DNA from: Alentia gelatinosa | Lineage: Eukaryota > Annelida > Polychaeta > Phyllodocida > Polynoidae | Reading direction: 5' to 3' | DNA length: 64,000 bases | Assembly: GCA_950022655.1 (NCBI GenBank) | Contig: OX465587.1 | Location: forward strand, 32,677,716 to 32,741,715 | Part shown: piece after piece, positions 11,495-22,964 of the stretch | Numbering within the stretch: the first letter of the stretch is position 1 | Layout: each line of letters begins with the position of its first letter | The notes under the pieces: model-generated | Told to the model about the DNA's origin: nothing | Databases searched by the model: none | Seen by the model: the letters and a program-made list of their open reading frames with translations, nothing else | Position numbers and translations under genes: made by a program

Positions 11495-11851
11495 TAGGGA
11501 GCCAAAGTGAACCCGCTGCAACCAGAGATAGCCGGTCACAAAATACTATTTCCGGGTATAGGCGCTCAGTACTTTGACTATGTAGGTTCCAGATTATATG
11601 TGTCATTCTCCAACCTTTTAGATCCAAATTTTTAATAAACTTAACAACTGTCGTAGTAGTTTTGAAACAAAGTTATTCAGAGACGATAGTTATAAACTTC
11701 ACTTCAAAAGTAACAAACGAGACCAAAAACATAAGTCTAGCCTCAAACCCCCATAGCTTTAGCACTAGGCCTCGTTCTTACTGGCCACCGGAAATGGTAT
11801 TTTGTAGGTGGGTATCTGTGATTTCAGCGGGTTCACTTTGGCTCCCTATAG
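11495..11851. mobile_element. MITE with TIRs of about 60 bp
   Basis: ATAGGGAGCCAAAGTGAACC at 11496 is inverted as GGTTCACTTTGGCTCCCTAT at 11850. Homology continues inward to CAAAATACTATTTCCGG and CCGGAAATGGTATTTTG. The element ends 10 bp before the 59-bp minisatellite. No second copy was found in the window. Confidence 0.75.
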
Positions 11852-11860
11852 GTGCCACTA

Positions 11861-12094
11861 GACTGGCTCCAGTCCCTGCATCCTATGGCTACCCTCCTTA
11901 CTGGGATACAGGGACTGTAGACTGGCTCCAGTCCCTGCATCCTATGGCTACCCTCCTTGGTGGGATACAGGGACTGTAGACTGGCTCCAGTCCCTGCATC
12001 CTATGGCTACCCTCCTTGGTGGGATACAGGGACTGTAGACTGGCTCCAGTCCCTGCATCCTATGGCTACCCTCCTTGCTGGGATACAGGGACTG
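11861..12094. repeat. 59-bp minisatellite, four units
   Basis: Units beginning GACTGGCTCCAGTCCCTGCA start at 11861, 11920, 11979 and 12038, with near-perfect identity. Each unit carries GGCTCCAGTCCCTG and CAGGGACTG, which are partly complementary. ORFs here only read the repeat. Confidence 0.9.
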
Positions 12095-12417
12095 GCACAA
12101 TCGGTAACGGTGTTAGATTTCTGGCACTCCTTAGCTTAAGTATTCCCAACACTCTCCATACAGTTACTGGTCAGGATATCTGCTGGGAGATTGATACTCA
12201 GGACTAAACTTTATTGCTCTGACAACACAGGCAGCCAGAGAACTGGAGGAGGGGGAGGGTTAGGAGCAGGTGTAGGGTTACAGGGAGCAACTGGGTGGAC
12301 GTTCTGTTCCTACTCCTAATGTGTTTAGTCATTTAATGAATGTTCATAATCAAAGACTTGAGCAAGTCTAAGGTGCCACACGGGCGCCGTGGTAACATGT
12401 GTGGTGGAGTAGGCTTT

Positions 12418-12777
12418 ATCCTACCCCTAATAAAAAACCGCCATAGACTTAACATAGGGAAATTTTATGTAGCAGGCCGTGACATAAAGTGTTTTTCATG
12501 CCACTAGAGTAATAACAATATTGACCAATCAGAGAACAGGATGTCAGCTACTATGAAAAAAAGTTCTGTTGGTCATTGACATTTATCTTTTAGTAATACA
12601 AAAGCATAGACGAGGTAGGATAAATACGAAACCGAACTCGAGTTAGACTTGTCAATGTCTATGCCACTCTGGTCAGGTCTGCTCCTCACTACACTCGGCT
12701 ACGCCTCGTGTAGTAATACGCGACCTTCCCGTCGTGGCATAGACATTGTCAAGTCTAACTCTCATTCGGTTTCTACT
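12418..12777 (+). mobile_element. Hairpin element, ATCCTACCCC family
   Basis: The A module runs from ATCCTACCCCTAATAAAAAA to GAGGTAGGATAAAT, followed by a hairpin with arms GACTTGTCAATGTCTATGCC and complement and a tip of CTCGGCTACGCCTCG. The closest relative is 59542-59940. Seven further members of the family are annotated below. Confidence 0.8.
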
Positions 12778-13261
12778 AAATCTGGTCAATGTTGGCAGCT
12801 GTATGACCACCGTTTGGCCCAAACCCGCTAGAAGTTGATAAAATTAACTGCCTGTTACCCACTGCCGGCACCCGATGGTGGCATAGAATGGCCCTCTCTA
12901 TGACCATGTTTGGAAGAGGCCTATCTGGTGGTATACACCCTTAAGGGTTCTTTGGTTTGTTCTGTGGCAGGGTCCATCAGATAACTTTTCATCTTGAGAT
13001 TGCCAGACTTGCCCCATTCCCCTGTAACAAAAATAAATTCTAATCATCATTAATTGCCACGTAAAAACTTTGACCGATAGTGCTGTGGACTGGCTCACTC
13101 AGATTACTGGCCACTTTTAAGACCACCTTATATACTGTATACCTGTGCCCGAATGTCTCACACTTAGGCAGGGCTTGCAGGGGACGTTGCACTCATAATG
13201 CCCGGCCGCCCGGCCTGCCTTCTCTGTGGTTATCACTATATTTGGTGGAATAGCTCCAAAA

Positions 13262-13531
13262 TGGGCTATTGCACAGAGTATTGGCCCAGGCCCAGGCCGG
13301 CGACCACCAACAGGTCAGCCGATTCTGCCCGGCGACAGGGTTTTGCAGGCACAGGGAGAGGCCGGCGGCCGGCAGGGACCGGCCGTGAGCGGTCTATGAG
13401 CTTCATGAGCTGTTCCACCAAGCAGATTATCGCCGCCGGCGGGAGGTTTGGGCTGGCTATTGGCGCCGATCGCCAATAGGCGACCACAAGGCGCCCGGCC
13501 TGGGCTTGTGCCTCATTGGTGGAATAGGCCC
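13262..13531. mobile_element. GC-rich TIR element, TATTCCACCAA family
   Basis: The right end reads, inverted, GGGCCTATTCCACCAATGAG then GCACAAGCCCAGGCCGG. The left end has a diverged counterpart from ATGGGCTATTGCAC to CCCAGGCCGG. Its GC content is far above its surroundings (clusters of GCCGGC). The end motif links it to 514-1475 and 46553-47532. Confidence 0.55.
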
Positions 13532-14781
13532 ATTACTGGCCAGCTGTTTGCATTTCGTTCGTCACAGTGTCACAAACTATAAATAATACCACCCCTCCGT
13601 TCTGCATAACTTGCTGAGACAATGACGAAATTACGTTTTTCTAAATTGATTTCCAGGTATATGACAATAAGGAAACACATTGTGGGTGGCTGAATTTCAT
13701 CTGTTCCTTGTTAGTATGTTTGAAAATGCCCAACAAATTCTTTGAACTTAGTGGGTATTTTCAACACAAAACAACACGGAAAAGATTCCATTCGACCACC
13801 CTAACGATGTCTCCCTATATCATTTATGTTTCAAAACACATCTTGTCTATGTACATTGATACTCTCATCAAAATGACCAGCCCGTCAATGCAACTAATAT
13901 ATGGTGGTCTCATTAGTGTCATTATAACTTACTTGGAAATGTGTAAGCTATTTCATTATTTCTTGTGTGACCCTGGGCACTTGCGTGAGGACTAAGGTCG
14001 AAGATTCTACACTGTTGAAAGCTGTAATATTGAAACAGTATGTAATATTATAAGAGTGTACATCACGCTTGCACAGTTTTAAGAATAAACAGAAATAATA
14101 TATTGAATATTCTTGTTTATTTGCTGATTGGAAATGTGCCCCAGTATCCAAAATCAGTGGCTCATTGATTGCTTGATGTGTGCAGTGATACTTCCATGGG
14201 GTTGACCATTTTTCCTGACAAATGACATGTCTATATTAAGTAAAATTTGGACAATACAGTAAAGCCATAGAAAACCAGGTAAGTTGCATTTGGTTTTAAA
14301 ACTTTTAATGGTAAAGATATGATATTGAGTAAAGACAGGGGCTCGGTTAATATCCCACATAAGTTAATTCCAATATGTAGCAGTTGCCGATTCTGGCCTT
14401 CTTGAGTTCAGTTGCCCACCTTCAGAGAGATTGTATCAAATCCAGGAATGTTCAAATTAATGCTACCTTATGAGTGCTCACATAAGTTGCTTCATTAGTT
14501 CTCGGTATATAAGCCGGATGACTATATATCCTAACAACAGAAAAACCGGACTCCGTAAACTAAGGTAAAACAAGGTTTTATTGAATTACCTTCCGAACAA
14601 CAGAGAAAGCTAGGCTTCTGTTTACAGTCATGATTACAAAAGTACTCTGACACCAGGATGTCAGGTAAAGCCAGGGAAATAAGTCTGCAAGCTGAAGCAA
14701 GTTACCTTATCAAACCACTGAGAGGGTTTAGTGAGGCTCCAAGGGGTCCACTCTCTACAGAGGAACACGCAGTGTAACCTG
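13532..14781. other. Intergenic, nothing recognised
   Basis: No recognisable coding sequence, SINE or paired inverted repeat. A 95-residue + strand ORF at 13708-13995 has no family resemblance. Confidence 0.4.
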
Positions 14782-14833
14782 TTTTATTATCCATCGTATA
14801 CAAAGCCCCCATTGAAAATGCATGGGGACTCAG

Positions 14834-15903
14834 TGTAGCAGCACCCATACTTAACCATGCCAGAACCGTGCTGCAGTCTGGTGGATACTTTGTGTACTAA
14901 CAGAATTGAACCATGCTGCCACCTTGTGTATATTTGAGTTCTAACAGTTAATCTCAAACCAAACACCTATCAAGTTTACCACCTTTTGAATAAGATATTG
15001 TGTTTATAAAACCTAAATGTAATATAATTTGATATACACATGATATCACCATACAGATTAAGTTTATACTTATTGTTTTATAATGTCCTAGTGGACTAAC
15101 TATAATCTAGTAGAACTGAGGGTTCAAGACTAGCATCATGTGGATTGCACAACTGCAACACAGAAGTGGACAGAGTTCCTGAAGAAATCAGTCCAAATAG
15201 ATGTCCAGATGTAACTTACAGAGGCCACAAGGTAAATTTAAGTTGACATTTACTTGTAGATTCACTGTACCTATGTGTGAGGTATGTGTATTGCACAGAA
15301 ATACTGATTTTGTAGACATTTTAGTGGGAGCTACTCACAGTATTGACCTAGTTTCAAAATCCTTTGTTTGAGAGTCCCATGCTTTCAGGTTAGTGGTTGA
15401 ATGTATGTACTATGTTCCTATTCATTTAGTGCATCTACTTACTTGTCTGATAAGTGGAGTATTTCTAGTTGGTGTATGTGTATTTCTCAAAGTGTCCATA
15501 TTGATGTATGGCCAATACTCACTGTATGACTAGTTTAACACTCAGTCACTGTATGACTAGTTTAGTACTGGTGTTTGAATATGTCAAGGAGATTCAGTCT
15601 TATGTGAGCCTAATGACAGCTATAGTTATCTAAGGAACTTTAATGTGCTATGTTTCACATAAATGTATATCATTTAATATTGCTTTATTAATTGTATAAC
15701 TATCTAATGTCAAGCAAGTGTCAAATCTGTAAACCTACGAGGTGTGAAATTGAACTAATAATTTGAACTTATTTATACTGATTGCAGATTTGACGATGTC
15801 TATGTCGATGTCTATGTCGATGTCTATGTCGAACATACCGAAGATTAATAAAGAATGACATCCGTATCATCTTAAACTGTCGTTATCATCTGGGGCATCT
15901 ACA
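14834..15903 (+). repeat. 5' LTR of BEL/Pao element
   Basis: 1070 bp, from TGTAGCAGCACCC to GGGGCATCTACA. It matches 20986-22043 almost throughout. It has three GATGTCTATGTC units near 15794-15831, where the 3' LTR has two. AATAAAGAATGAC near 15847 is a candidate polyadenylation signal. Confidence 0.95.
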
Positions 15904-16506
15904 GTCAAATCTTCACCTCGCAACCCCTGCATGTACCGTAAATGCTCGAAGGCTGCAGGAAGACGTGTTCTAGAGAGGGAAGTCGACTACATACTGATGT
16001 AGGCATGTGAACAAGGCAACAAGTACAAGTCCAAAGTCAGGATCATCAAACAAGCGATTGGTGACCAAATCGTGTTGGAAGACGTCGTAACAAGAAAAAA
16101 GCATCGTGTTGGGTCTACTCATCGCATCGCCGGAGAAGCAGACAAATTAGTGAAGTACCATAACTCGTTAACGTCAATCAATGGTACTTAATGGTCTAAT
16201 TCTCCATGATTTAATGACTCTTAAATGCTTTTCTTGTGAATCAATACTCTGACAGCTTAAACCAAGGACTCAATTAAGGGTAATACTATCCCTTTTTTAT
16301 GTTTGCTAATATCACATGTTTACCAATTTGTTTACTTGATTTTTTAACATCTATTGCAGGACCTTTTCAAACAAGTACTCTTGTTTATAGAGCTCAATAG
16401 TTTCCAGCACCACTGTTTACAACTGAATTTCCATATTGTATGGTATAGGTGTTTATTGTCATAATCTCCTTTCTTCCACGGTTATTCCTTTCCCAAATAT
16501 TGTAAA

Positions 16507-19500
16507 ATGTCGGGTCAGGGTGATAAAGTGCAGGAGTTAGAGGGGCAGGTTGAAACCCTTCAAAATAGGTCAACAGCGATAAGAGAGTCACCTGACGAAA
16601 CAGAAGAAGGGGCTGATGACTCTGGTGCCCCCCGGCGCAGTGCACGCACATCTCGACCGACAGAGAAATTGTCAGAATTCCAGGAAAGGGAGAGGGAGAA
16701 GAAGGAAAGACATCTGAGGAGGATGACTCAACAACAATACGACCACTGGAAGGCAGAGGCAAAGGCTGGTAGAACGAAGTTGAAAGGGTATTGCACAGAA
16801 GAGGACCTGACATCAATCCTTACTTCAGCGCAGGAAAGTCATGATGACGCCATTCAGAGCTATGAAGCTCTGCGTGAGATCTGCCCACCAGAACAAGAGA
16901 TACGATGGCAGATTGACACTTGTAGTGCTGTCACAAAGGCATTATTAAACCACATAAACGAGAGGATGGTGAATTTGGAGATGGAAGATACTGTTACAAA
17001 TTTGAAACATTTACTTCAAAAGGATGAAAATGCATCTGTTTTCAGCTCTGTTGCTTCTAGAGCAACACAACATAGTCACCGTTCGAACGCATCCCAGTCG
17101 TCATCTACAAAAGGACTTCAAGCTGCTGCTGAGCTCGCTGCTAAGGAGGCTGAGTTGAAAGCACTGAAGGATAGAGAAGAAAAGGAAGCTGAGCTTGAAG
17201 CACTCAAATGCAAACAAGAAGAAGAATTAGAACGGAAAAGATGTGACATTACTCGTCTGGAGAAACAGAAGGAAGTGGAGATAGCCCGGGCAAGGTTCAA
17301 GGTTTATGATGAAGAATGTCTTGACATTGAAGATTGCAAGAGTTTACTTCAAGATAAACATCTTGGCGGAAATGTAGACTTTCTTCAGTATGCTTCAAAG
17401 ATGTCTCCTGGCAGACCGGTCAAGGTCCAAGAGACAGACAACACAGCTGTGAAGGCCCTAACTGAATCAATAAGTCTCAGTCGTCTACCAGCCCCCGAGC
17501 CATCCGTCTTCAATGGCGATCCTCTGCAGTATACAGACTGGAAGTCATCCTTCATCGCCCTAATTGACACCAGATGCTCATCACCAAGTGAAAAGATGTT
17601 TTATCTCAGACGATATGTGGGCGGTGAAGCCAAGAGAGCTCTCGAAAGCTATTTTCTTAAGGACAGTGCATTGGCTTACACTGAAGCCTGGAATGCACTC
17701 AACCAACGCTACGGTGATCCCTTTATCGTTGGAAAGGCCTTCAGGGAGAAGCTGTACAACTGGCCCAAGATCACTCCCAAGGACAGTAAAGGGGTACTGG
17801 AATTTGCAGACTTCCTAAAAAGCTGTAGAGCAGCCATGCCCTACGTTCAGGGTCTGCAGTCCTTGGACAACTGCCATGAAAATCAGTGCATCCTAAGCCG
17901 TCTTCCAGATTGGCTCACATTACGTTGGAACCGCACTGTGCATTCTGCAATGAAGAAAAAGGAGAAGTACCCAACATTCAACGAGTTTGTAGACTTTGTT
18001 GGAGAGGAGGCTGAGATTGCATGTAATCCCATATCATCACTCAATGCTCTGCAATCATTAGATGCCCCCGCAAGCAACAGACGTGATGCCAAGCGGAATA
18101 AGGCAAGTACCTTGGCAACAACAACCAATGAGAAATCCACAACAGATAGACAGAAGGGAGACCAAAGGATGTCCTGCTTTTTATGTGAGAAGGAGGGCCA
18201 TACTCTAAGTAAATGTTCAAACTTTGCTAGGAAAACCATGGATGACAAGAGGAAGTTTGTCAGGGAAAAACATCTCTGCTTTGGATGTTTAAAGAGAGGA
18301 CATCACTCCAGGGACTGTAGGCGACGACATACCTGTGAGAAATGCCAACATAAACACCCAACCTGTCTCCATGACGAAGCATACAAGCAAGACCAGTCGA
18401 AAGTAGGGGATCAATGTGTCAAGACCGAGCAAAAATCATCGGCGAAAGAGGACGTAGAGTCTGCGGTGTCTATGAATGTGAACAGAGGGGGCCAGACCAA
18501 CACGTCAACCATCGTTCCAGTATGGGTGTCAACTACTGCTAACCCAGGAAGGGAGAAACTTGTATATGCCTTGCTCGACACACAAAGTGACACCACATTT
18601 ATTACTGAGGAAACCTGTGAGTCACTGAATGTAGACTCCACACCAGTGCGACTTAAACTAACGACCATGATGTCGCAAAATTCAGTAATTCAGTCTAAGC
18701 GTGCAACCGGACTTCAAGTCAGAGGGTTCAGTTCGGCTACAGTTCGGCTTCCCCCTGTATATACTCGTGATTTCATACCAGTGGACAGGTCACATATTCC
18801 TACTTCCGAGACAGCCAGAAGTTGGGCTCATCTAGTTACTATAGCAGATGAGCTACCAGAGCTAAAGGAGTGTGAAGTTGGCCTACTTATCGGCTACAAC
18901 TGTTCTCAAGCATTGGCACCGCGACAAGTCATCCTAGGCAAGGATACAGAGCCATATGCTCAAAGGACAGATTTGGGATGGAGCATAGTTGGATGTGCAT
19001 CTCCACACCTTGACATAGGAAACAACTTTGCCTTCACTCATCACATCGCTGTGAAAGAGCTCCCAGTTGTGACGCCAGCTGATGCAATCAGAATACTAGA
19101 ATCTGATTTTGTGGATGTCAAGCTCGATGACAAACGTACATCTCAGGATGACTTGCTCTTCCTGAAAAGGTTGGAGTCAGAAATAAGGAAAAATGAAGAC
19201 CAACACTATGAGATGCCCCTTCCTTTTAAAACTCGGCCAAACCTACCAGACATATCAATTGGAGATCCAGAAGTAAAAGCTGTGCAAGTGCTGACTACGA
19301 ATACCAAAGAAAATTGTTGTCTCATCAATCGTATATCTCACTTCTCTGATTGGTCAAAGGCAGTGAGAGCTGTTGCCCGTTTAATTTGTGTCGCAAGGAA
19401 GAACAAGTCAAATGGACTTGCCACAGTTGCTGAGAAAGGGAAAGCTGTGTCCATAATCGTCCAGGCAGTACAACATCAAGTCTACGCTGATGAGATGAAC

Positions 19501-20829
19501 CTACTTAGCAAGCAAGGGGCCAAGGTTCCCAACAACAACAAACTCAACAGTCTTGATCCATTTGTTGACAATGAAGGAATCCTCAGGGTTGGGGGGAGAC
19601 TTAACAAGTCAAGTCTTTCATTCGAAATGAAACACCCTGCGATTCTACCCAAGAATAGTCATATAACTGATCTCATTGTCTCCTACTACCACTCAAAGGT
19701 GCAACATCAGGGAAGAGGCATGACTACAAATGAGATTCGAACCAATGGCTACTGGATCATCGGCTGCAGCAAAGTCGTAGCTGCTTGCATCAACAAGTGT
19801 GTTAAATGTCGAAGGATGAGAAGACCTGTGGAGGAACAACAAATGGCTAATTTGCCAGAGGAACGTGTAGAACCCACTCCACCGTTTACTTTCTGTGGTA
19901 TGGATTGCTTTGGACCCTTCTATATCAAGGCTGGCAGGAGGGAGCTGAAACGTTATGGTCTTCTATTCACCTGCATGAGTTCAAGGGCAATTCACATCGA
20001 AGCTCTAGATGACATGACTACTGATGCATTCATAAATGCTTTACGATGCCTCATTGCCATTAGAGGTCCAGTACAACAACTTTGTTCCGATCAGGGCACT
20101 AACTTTGTTGGAGCAAGAAATGAATTGAGAAATGCAATAGCAGATCTGGATGCTGAGAGGATCAAGTCATTCATGGCAGGACAGCAGTGTGACTTTGTCA
20201 TGAATGCTCCCCACTCAAGTCATGCTGGTGGAGTGTGGGAGCGACAGATCAGAACTGTCAGAAGTGTGCTGTCATCCATCATCTCTGAATTCCCTGGCCG
20301 CCTCGATGATGCCTCCTTTCGTACATTCCTTTATGAGGCAATGGCCATTGTCAATAGTCGCCCACTGACTACCGATAACATCAATGATCCAAAAAGCCCA
20401 GAGCCCTTAACACCAAACCATCTACTGACAATGAAATGTAAGGTTCCACTGCCTCCACCTAGTAGATTTGTAAGGGAGGATGTCTACACCAGGAAACGCT
20501 GGAGAAGGGTTCAGTTCCTTGCTGACCAGTTTTGGAATCGCTGGAAAAGTGAATATCTCTCAAACATCAATCACAGGCAGAAATGGCACACCCCAAGAAG
20601 AAATCTGCAAGTTGATGATGTTGTGATTGTGAAGGACACAAACTTACCTCGCAATGAGTGGCAACTAGCCAGAGTAGTTGAAGTGAAACTAAATCCAGAT
20701 GGATTAGTGAGGAGTGCTAAGGTACAGATGAGTAATAGGAAGCTAGACAACCAAGGGAAACAACTCGACAAACCCCTGGTTCTTGAACGTCCAATACAGA
20801 GCTTGGTCCTCCTGCTTGAGAAAGAGTAA
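16507..20829 (+). CDS. BEL/Pao gag-protease-integrase polyprotein, RT/RNase H deleted
   Basis: Intact 1440-residue ORF. In order: an N-terminal basic and coiled-coil, Glu/Lys-rich gag region (about 1-290); a DUF1759-like gag core (about 330-510); two CCHC zinc knuckles near 554 and 588 (CX2CX4HX4C); and an aspartic-protease-like region with LLDTQSD near 690. The sequence then passes, near residue 910, straight from the linker that normally leads into reverse transcriptase (PLPFKTRPNLP) to the pre-integrase region (DPEVKAVQVL). The integrase follows, with an HHCC zinc finger (about 1060-1100), catalytic Asp near 1132, Asp in SDQGTNF near 1194 and Glu in GGVWE about 50 residues on. Last is a DUF5641-like C-terminus. 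No YXDD motif is present. The frame is not broken, so the internal deletion kept phase. Confidence 0.92.
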   Translation: MSGQGDKVQELEGQVETLQNRSTAIRESPDETEEGADDSGAPRRSARTSRPTEKLSEFQEREREKKERHLRRMTQQQYDHWKAEAKAGRTKLKGYCTEEDLTSILTSAQESHDDAIQSYEALREICPPEQEIRWQIDTCSAVTKALLNHINERMVNLEMEDTVTNLKHLLQKDENASVFSSVASRATQHSHRSNASQSSSTKGLQAAAELAAKEAELKALKDREEKEAELEALKCKQEEELERKRCDITRLEKQKEVEIARARFKVYDEECLDIEDCKSLLQDKHLGGNVDFLQYASKMSPGRPVKVQETDNTAVKALTESISLSRLPAPEPSVFNGDPLQYTDWKSSFIALIDTRCSSPSEKMFYLRRYVGGEAKRALESYFLKDSALAYTEAWNALNQRYGDPFIVGKAFREKLYNWPKITPKDSKGVLEFADFLKSCRAAMPYVQGLQSLDNCHENQCILSRLPDWLTLRWNRTVHSAMKKKEKYPTFNEFVDFVGEEAEIACNPISSLNALQSLDAPASNRRDAKRNKASTLATTTNEKSTTDRQKGDQRMSCFLCEKEGHTLSKCSNFARKTMDDKRKFVREKHLCFGCLKRGHHSRDCRRRHTCEKCQHKHPTCLHDEAYKQDQSKVGDQCVKTEQKSSAKEDVESAVSMNVNRGGQTNTSTIVPVWVSTTANPGREKLVYALLDTQSDTTFITEETCESLNVDSTPVRLKLTTMMSQNSVIQSKRATGLQVRGFSSATVRLPPVYTRDFIPVDRSHIPTSETARSWAHLVTIADELPELKECEVGLLIGYNCSQALAPRQVILGKDTEPYAQRTDLGWSIVGCASPHLDIGNNFAFTHHIAVKELPVVTPADAIRILESDFVDVKLDDKRTSQDDLLFLKRLESEIRKNEDQHYEMPLPFKTRPNLPDISIGDPEVKAVQVLTTNTKENCCLINRISHFSDWSKAVRAVARLICVARKNKSNGLATVAEKGKAVSIIVQAVQHQVYADEMNLLSKQGAKVPNNNKLNSLDPFVDNEGILRVGGRLNKSSLSFEMKHPAILPKNSHITDLIVSYYHSKVQHQGRGMTTNEIRTNGYWIIGCSKVVAACINKCVKCRRMRRPVEEQQMANLPEERVEPTPPFTFCGMDCFGPFYIKAGRRELKRYGLLFTCMSSRAIHIEALDDMTTDAFINALRCLIAIRGPVQQLCSDQGTNFVGARNELRNAIADLDAERIKSFMAGQQCDFVMNAPHSSHAGGVWERQIRTVRSVLSSIISEFPGRLDDASFRTFLYEAMAIVNSRPLTTDNINDPKSPEPLTPNHLLTMKCKVPLPPPSRFVREDVYTRKRWRRVQFLADQFWNRWKSEYLSNINHRQKWHTPRRNLQVDDVVIVKDTNLPRNEWQLARVVEVKLNPDGLVRSAKVQMSNRKLDNQGKQLDKPLVLERPIQSLVLLLEKE

Positions 20830-20985
20830 GAGCTGTCCCCTGATATCCTGCATTATCAACCTGACCTGTCATTGACCTGTGTAATGTAATGGGTGTTTGT
20901 ACTTTGAAAATTACTCACGATTTTTTATTGACCTATGTATGTGTCATCTTATGTGAACATTTTTCATTCGTAATTTTGGTGGGAG

Positions 20986-22043
20986 TGTAGCAGCACCCAT
21001 ACTTAACCATGCCAGAACCATGCTGCAGTCTGGTGGATACTTTGTGTACTAACAGAATTGAACCATGCTGCCACCTTGTGTATATTTGAGTACTAACAGT
21101 TAATCTCAAACCAAACACCTATCAAGTTTACCACCTTTTGAATAAGATATTGTGTTTATAAAACCTAAATGTAATATAATTTGATATACACATGATATCA
21201 CCAGACAGATTAAGTTTATACTTATTGTTTTATAATGTCCTAGTGGACTAACTATAATCTAGTAGAACTGAGGGTTCAAGACTAGCATCACGTGGATTGC
21301 ACAACTGCAACACAGAAGTGGACAGAGTTCCTGAAGAAATCAGTCCAAAAAGATGTCCAGATGTAACTTACAGAGGCCACAAGGTAAATTTAAGTTGACA
21401 TTTACTTGTAGATTCACTGTACCTATGTGTGAGGTATGTGTATTGCACAGAAATACTGATTTTGTAGACATTTTAGTGGGAGCTACTCACAGTATTGACC
21501 TAGTTTCAGAATCCTTTGTTTGAGAGTCCCATGCTTTCAGGTTAGTGGTTGAATGTATGTACTATGTTCCTATTCATTTAGTGCATCTACTTACTTGTCT
21601 GATAAGTGATGTATTTCTAGTTGGTGTATGTGTATTTCTCAAAGTGTCCATATTGATGTATGGCCAATACTCACTGTATGACTAGTTTAACACTCAGTCA
21701 CTGTATGACTAGTTTAGTACTGGTGTTTGAATATGTCAAGGAGATTCAGTCTTATGTGAGCCTAATGACAGCTATAGTTATCTAAGGAACTTTAATGTGC
21801 TATGTTTCACATAAATGTATATCATTTAATATTGCTTTATTAATTGTATAACTATCTAATGTCAAGCAAGTGTCAAATCTGTAAACCTACGAGGTGTGAA
21901 ATTGAACTAATTATTTGAACTTATATATACTGATTGCAGATTTGACGATGTCTATGTCGATGTCTATGTCGAACATACCGAAGATTAATAAAGAATGACA
22001 TCCGTATCATCTTAAACTGTCGTTATCATCTGGGGCATCTACA
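20986..22043 (+). repeat. 3' LTR of BEL/Pao element
   Basis: 1058 bp, preceded by the short purine-rich GGTGGGAG. Differences from the 5' LTR seen by eye are about ten substitutions and the loss of one 12-bp unit. Confidence 0.95.
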
Positions 22044-22964
22044 CTCAGTAAACCACGACCCATTGTATAAAACCTGTCAGATACCATAACTGTGGTATAC
22101 GGATTCAAACCTGTGGTATACGGCTTCAAAACCGTGGTATACGGGAAAATAGTCCCTTTTGCTATAGAGCAAAGAAATAGTTCCTAATGTTATACCCGTT
22201 AATATGGCAATTACTGGGTTTAATTTATTTGAAAAGATGGATAATAAATGCAACAAACGATGGTTTTGTGGACAGGCAGCTCTGTAAACCTAGCTAGCGC
22301 TCGTGTATTACTACGCGTCAATCCCTCGTGGTTTACGGCCGCCTGTCCACAAAACCATCGATTATTGTCTATGACCTGCTGAGGACTCGGCCTTATATAC
22401 AGACCAAGTTACATAATCCAGGCGCACTTGTGTGCAAGGTGTGGTGCTACTTATTTTCCTTGACATTGAATTTGAGCATAAGGTGCCTTGGGAAATCGAA
22501 AAAGGTTACTAGAAACGTGTTGTGAAACTGAGCATGTTGTCTGTAACTGTAAGCATGAGTTAGACCTACTACTAGAGAATAAAGAATATTTACTACAATA
22601 CTGCTTCTGCTACTACTTCAACTTACACAAATTGGCGACAAGGATGAAAGACCCATGCTATTGATAAGTTTGGTGTTCTGGTGAGTTGATGATATTTTGA
22701 GAGGGGAAACGGTGTGACCTTCTTTCATGAGCTGTTCCTTCTACAACTTTGACAGTTTCAGTTATGCCAAACCAGTGACCTTGTTTTATGTGTACTAACC
22801 CAGCTTTTACTACTACTGGGTGGAAACATTACACTGAACTGAGTTATCAATACATACTACTGACAATCTTGTTTAGGCTACATCAACTTCATGAACTTCA
22901 CTAGTCTTGCTCAGGGGAGTGAGTCTAAATTTTATTACATGTTGAACTGGTGTAACTCAGCCAT

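Larger units (their letters stand above)
14834..22043 (+). mobile_element. BEL/Pao LTR retrotransposon, RT-less, young insertion
   Basis: The 7.2-kb element is bounded by TG...CA long terminal repeats and a perfect 5-bp target duplication, CTCAG (14829-14833 and 22044-22048), the size expected for BEL/Pao. It has one long ORF (gag, protease, integrase) but no reverse transcriptase or RNase H, so its copying must have depended on another element. About ten substitutions and one 12-bp repeat difference separate the LTRs, pointing to a recent insertion. No clear primer-binding site with TGG was seen after 15903. Confidence 0.92.
14782..22372 (+). mobile_element. Hairpin element (TTATTATCCA family) split by the BEL insertion
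   Basis: The left piece, 14782-14833, runs from TTTATTATCCATCG to CATGGGGACTCAG. The right piece, 22044-22372, continues with CTCAGTAAACCACGAC and includes GATGGATAATAAATGCAAC and a hairpin with arms AAACGATGGTTTTGTGGACA and complement. Joined across the insertion, the pieces match the uninterrupted relative at 42151-42545. Everything between 14834 and 22043 is the BEL element. Confidence 0.85.
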
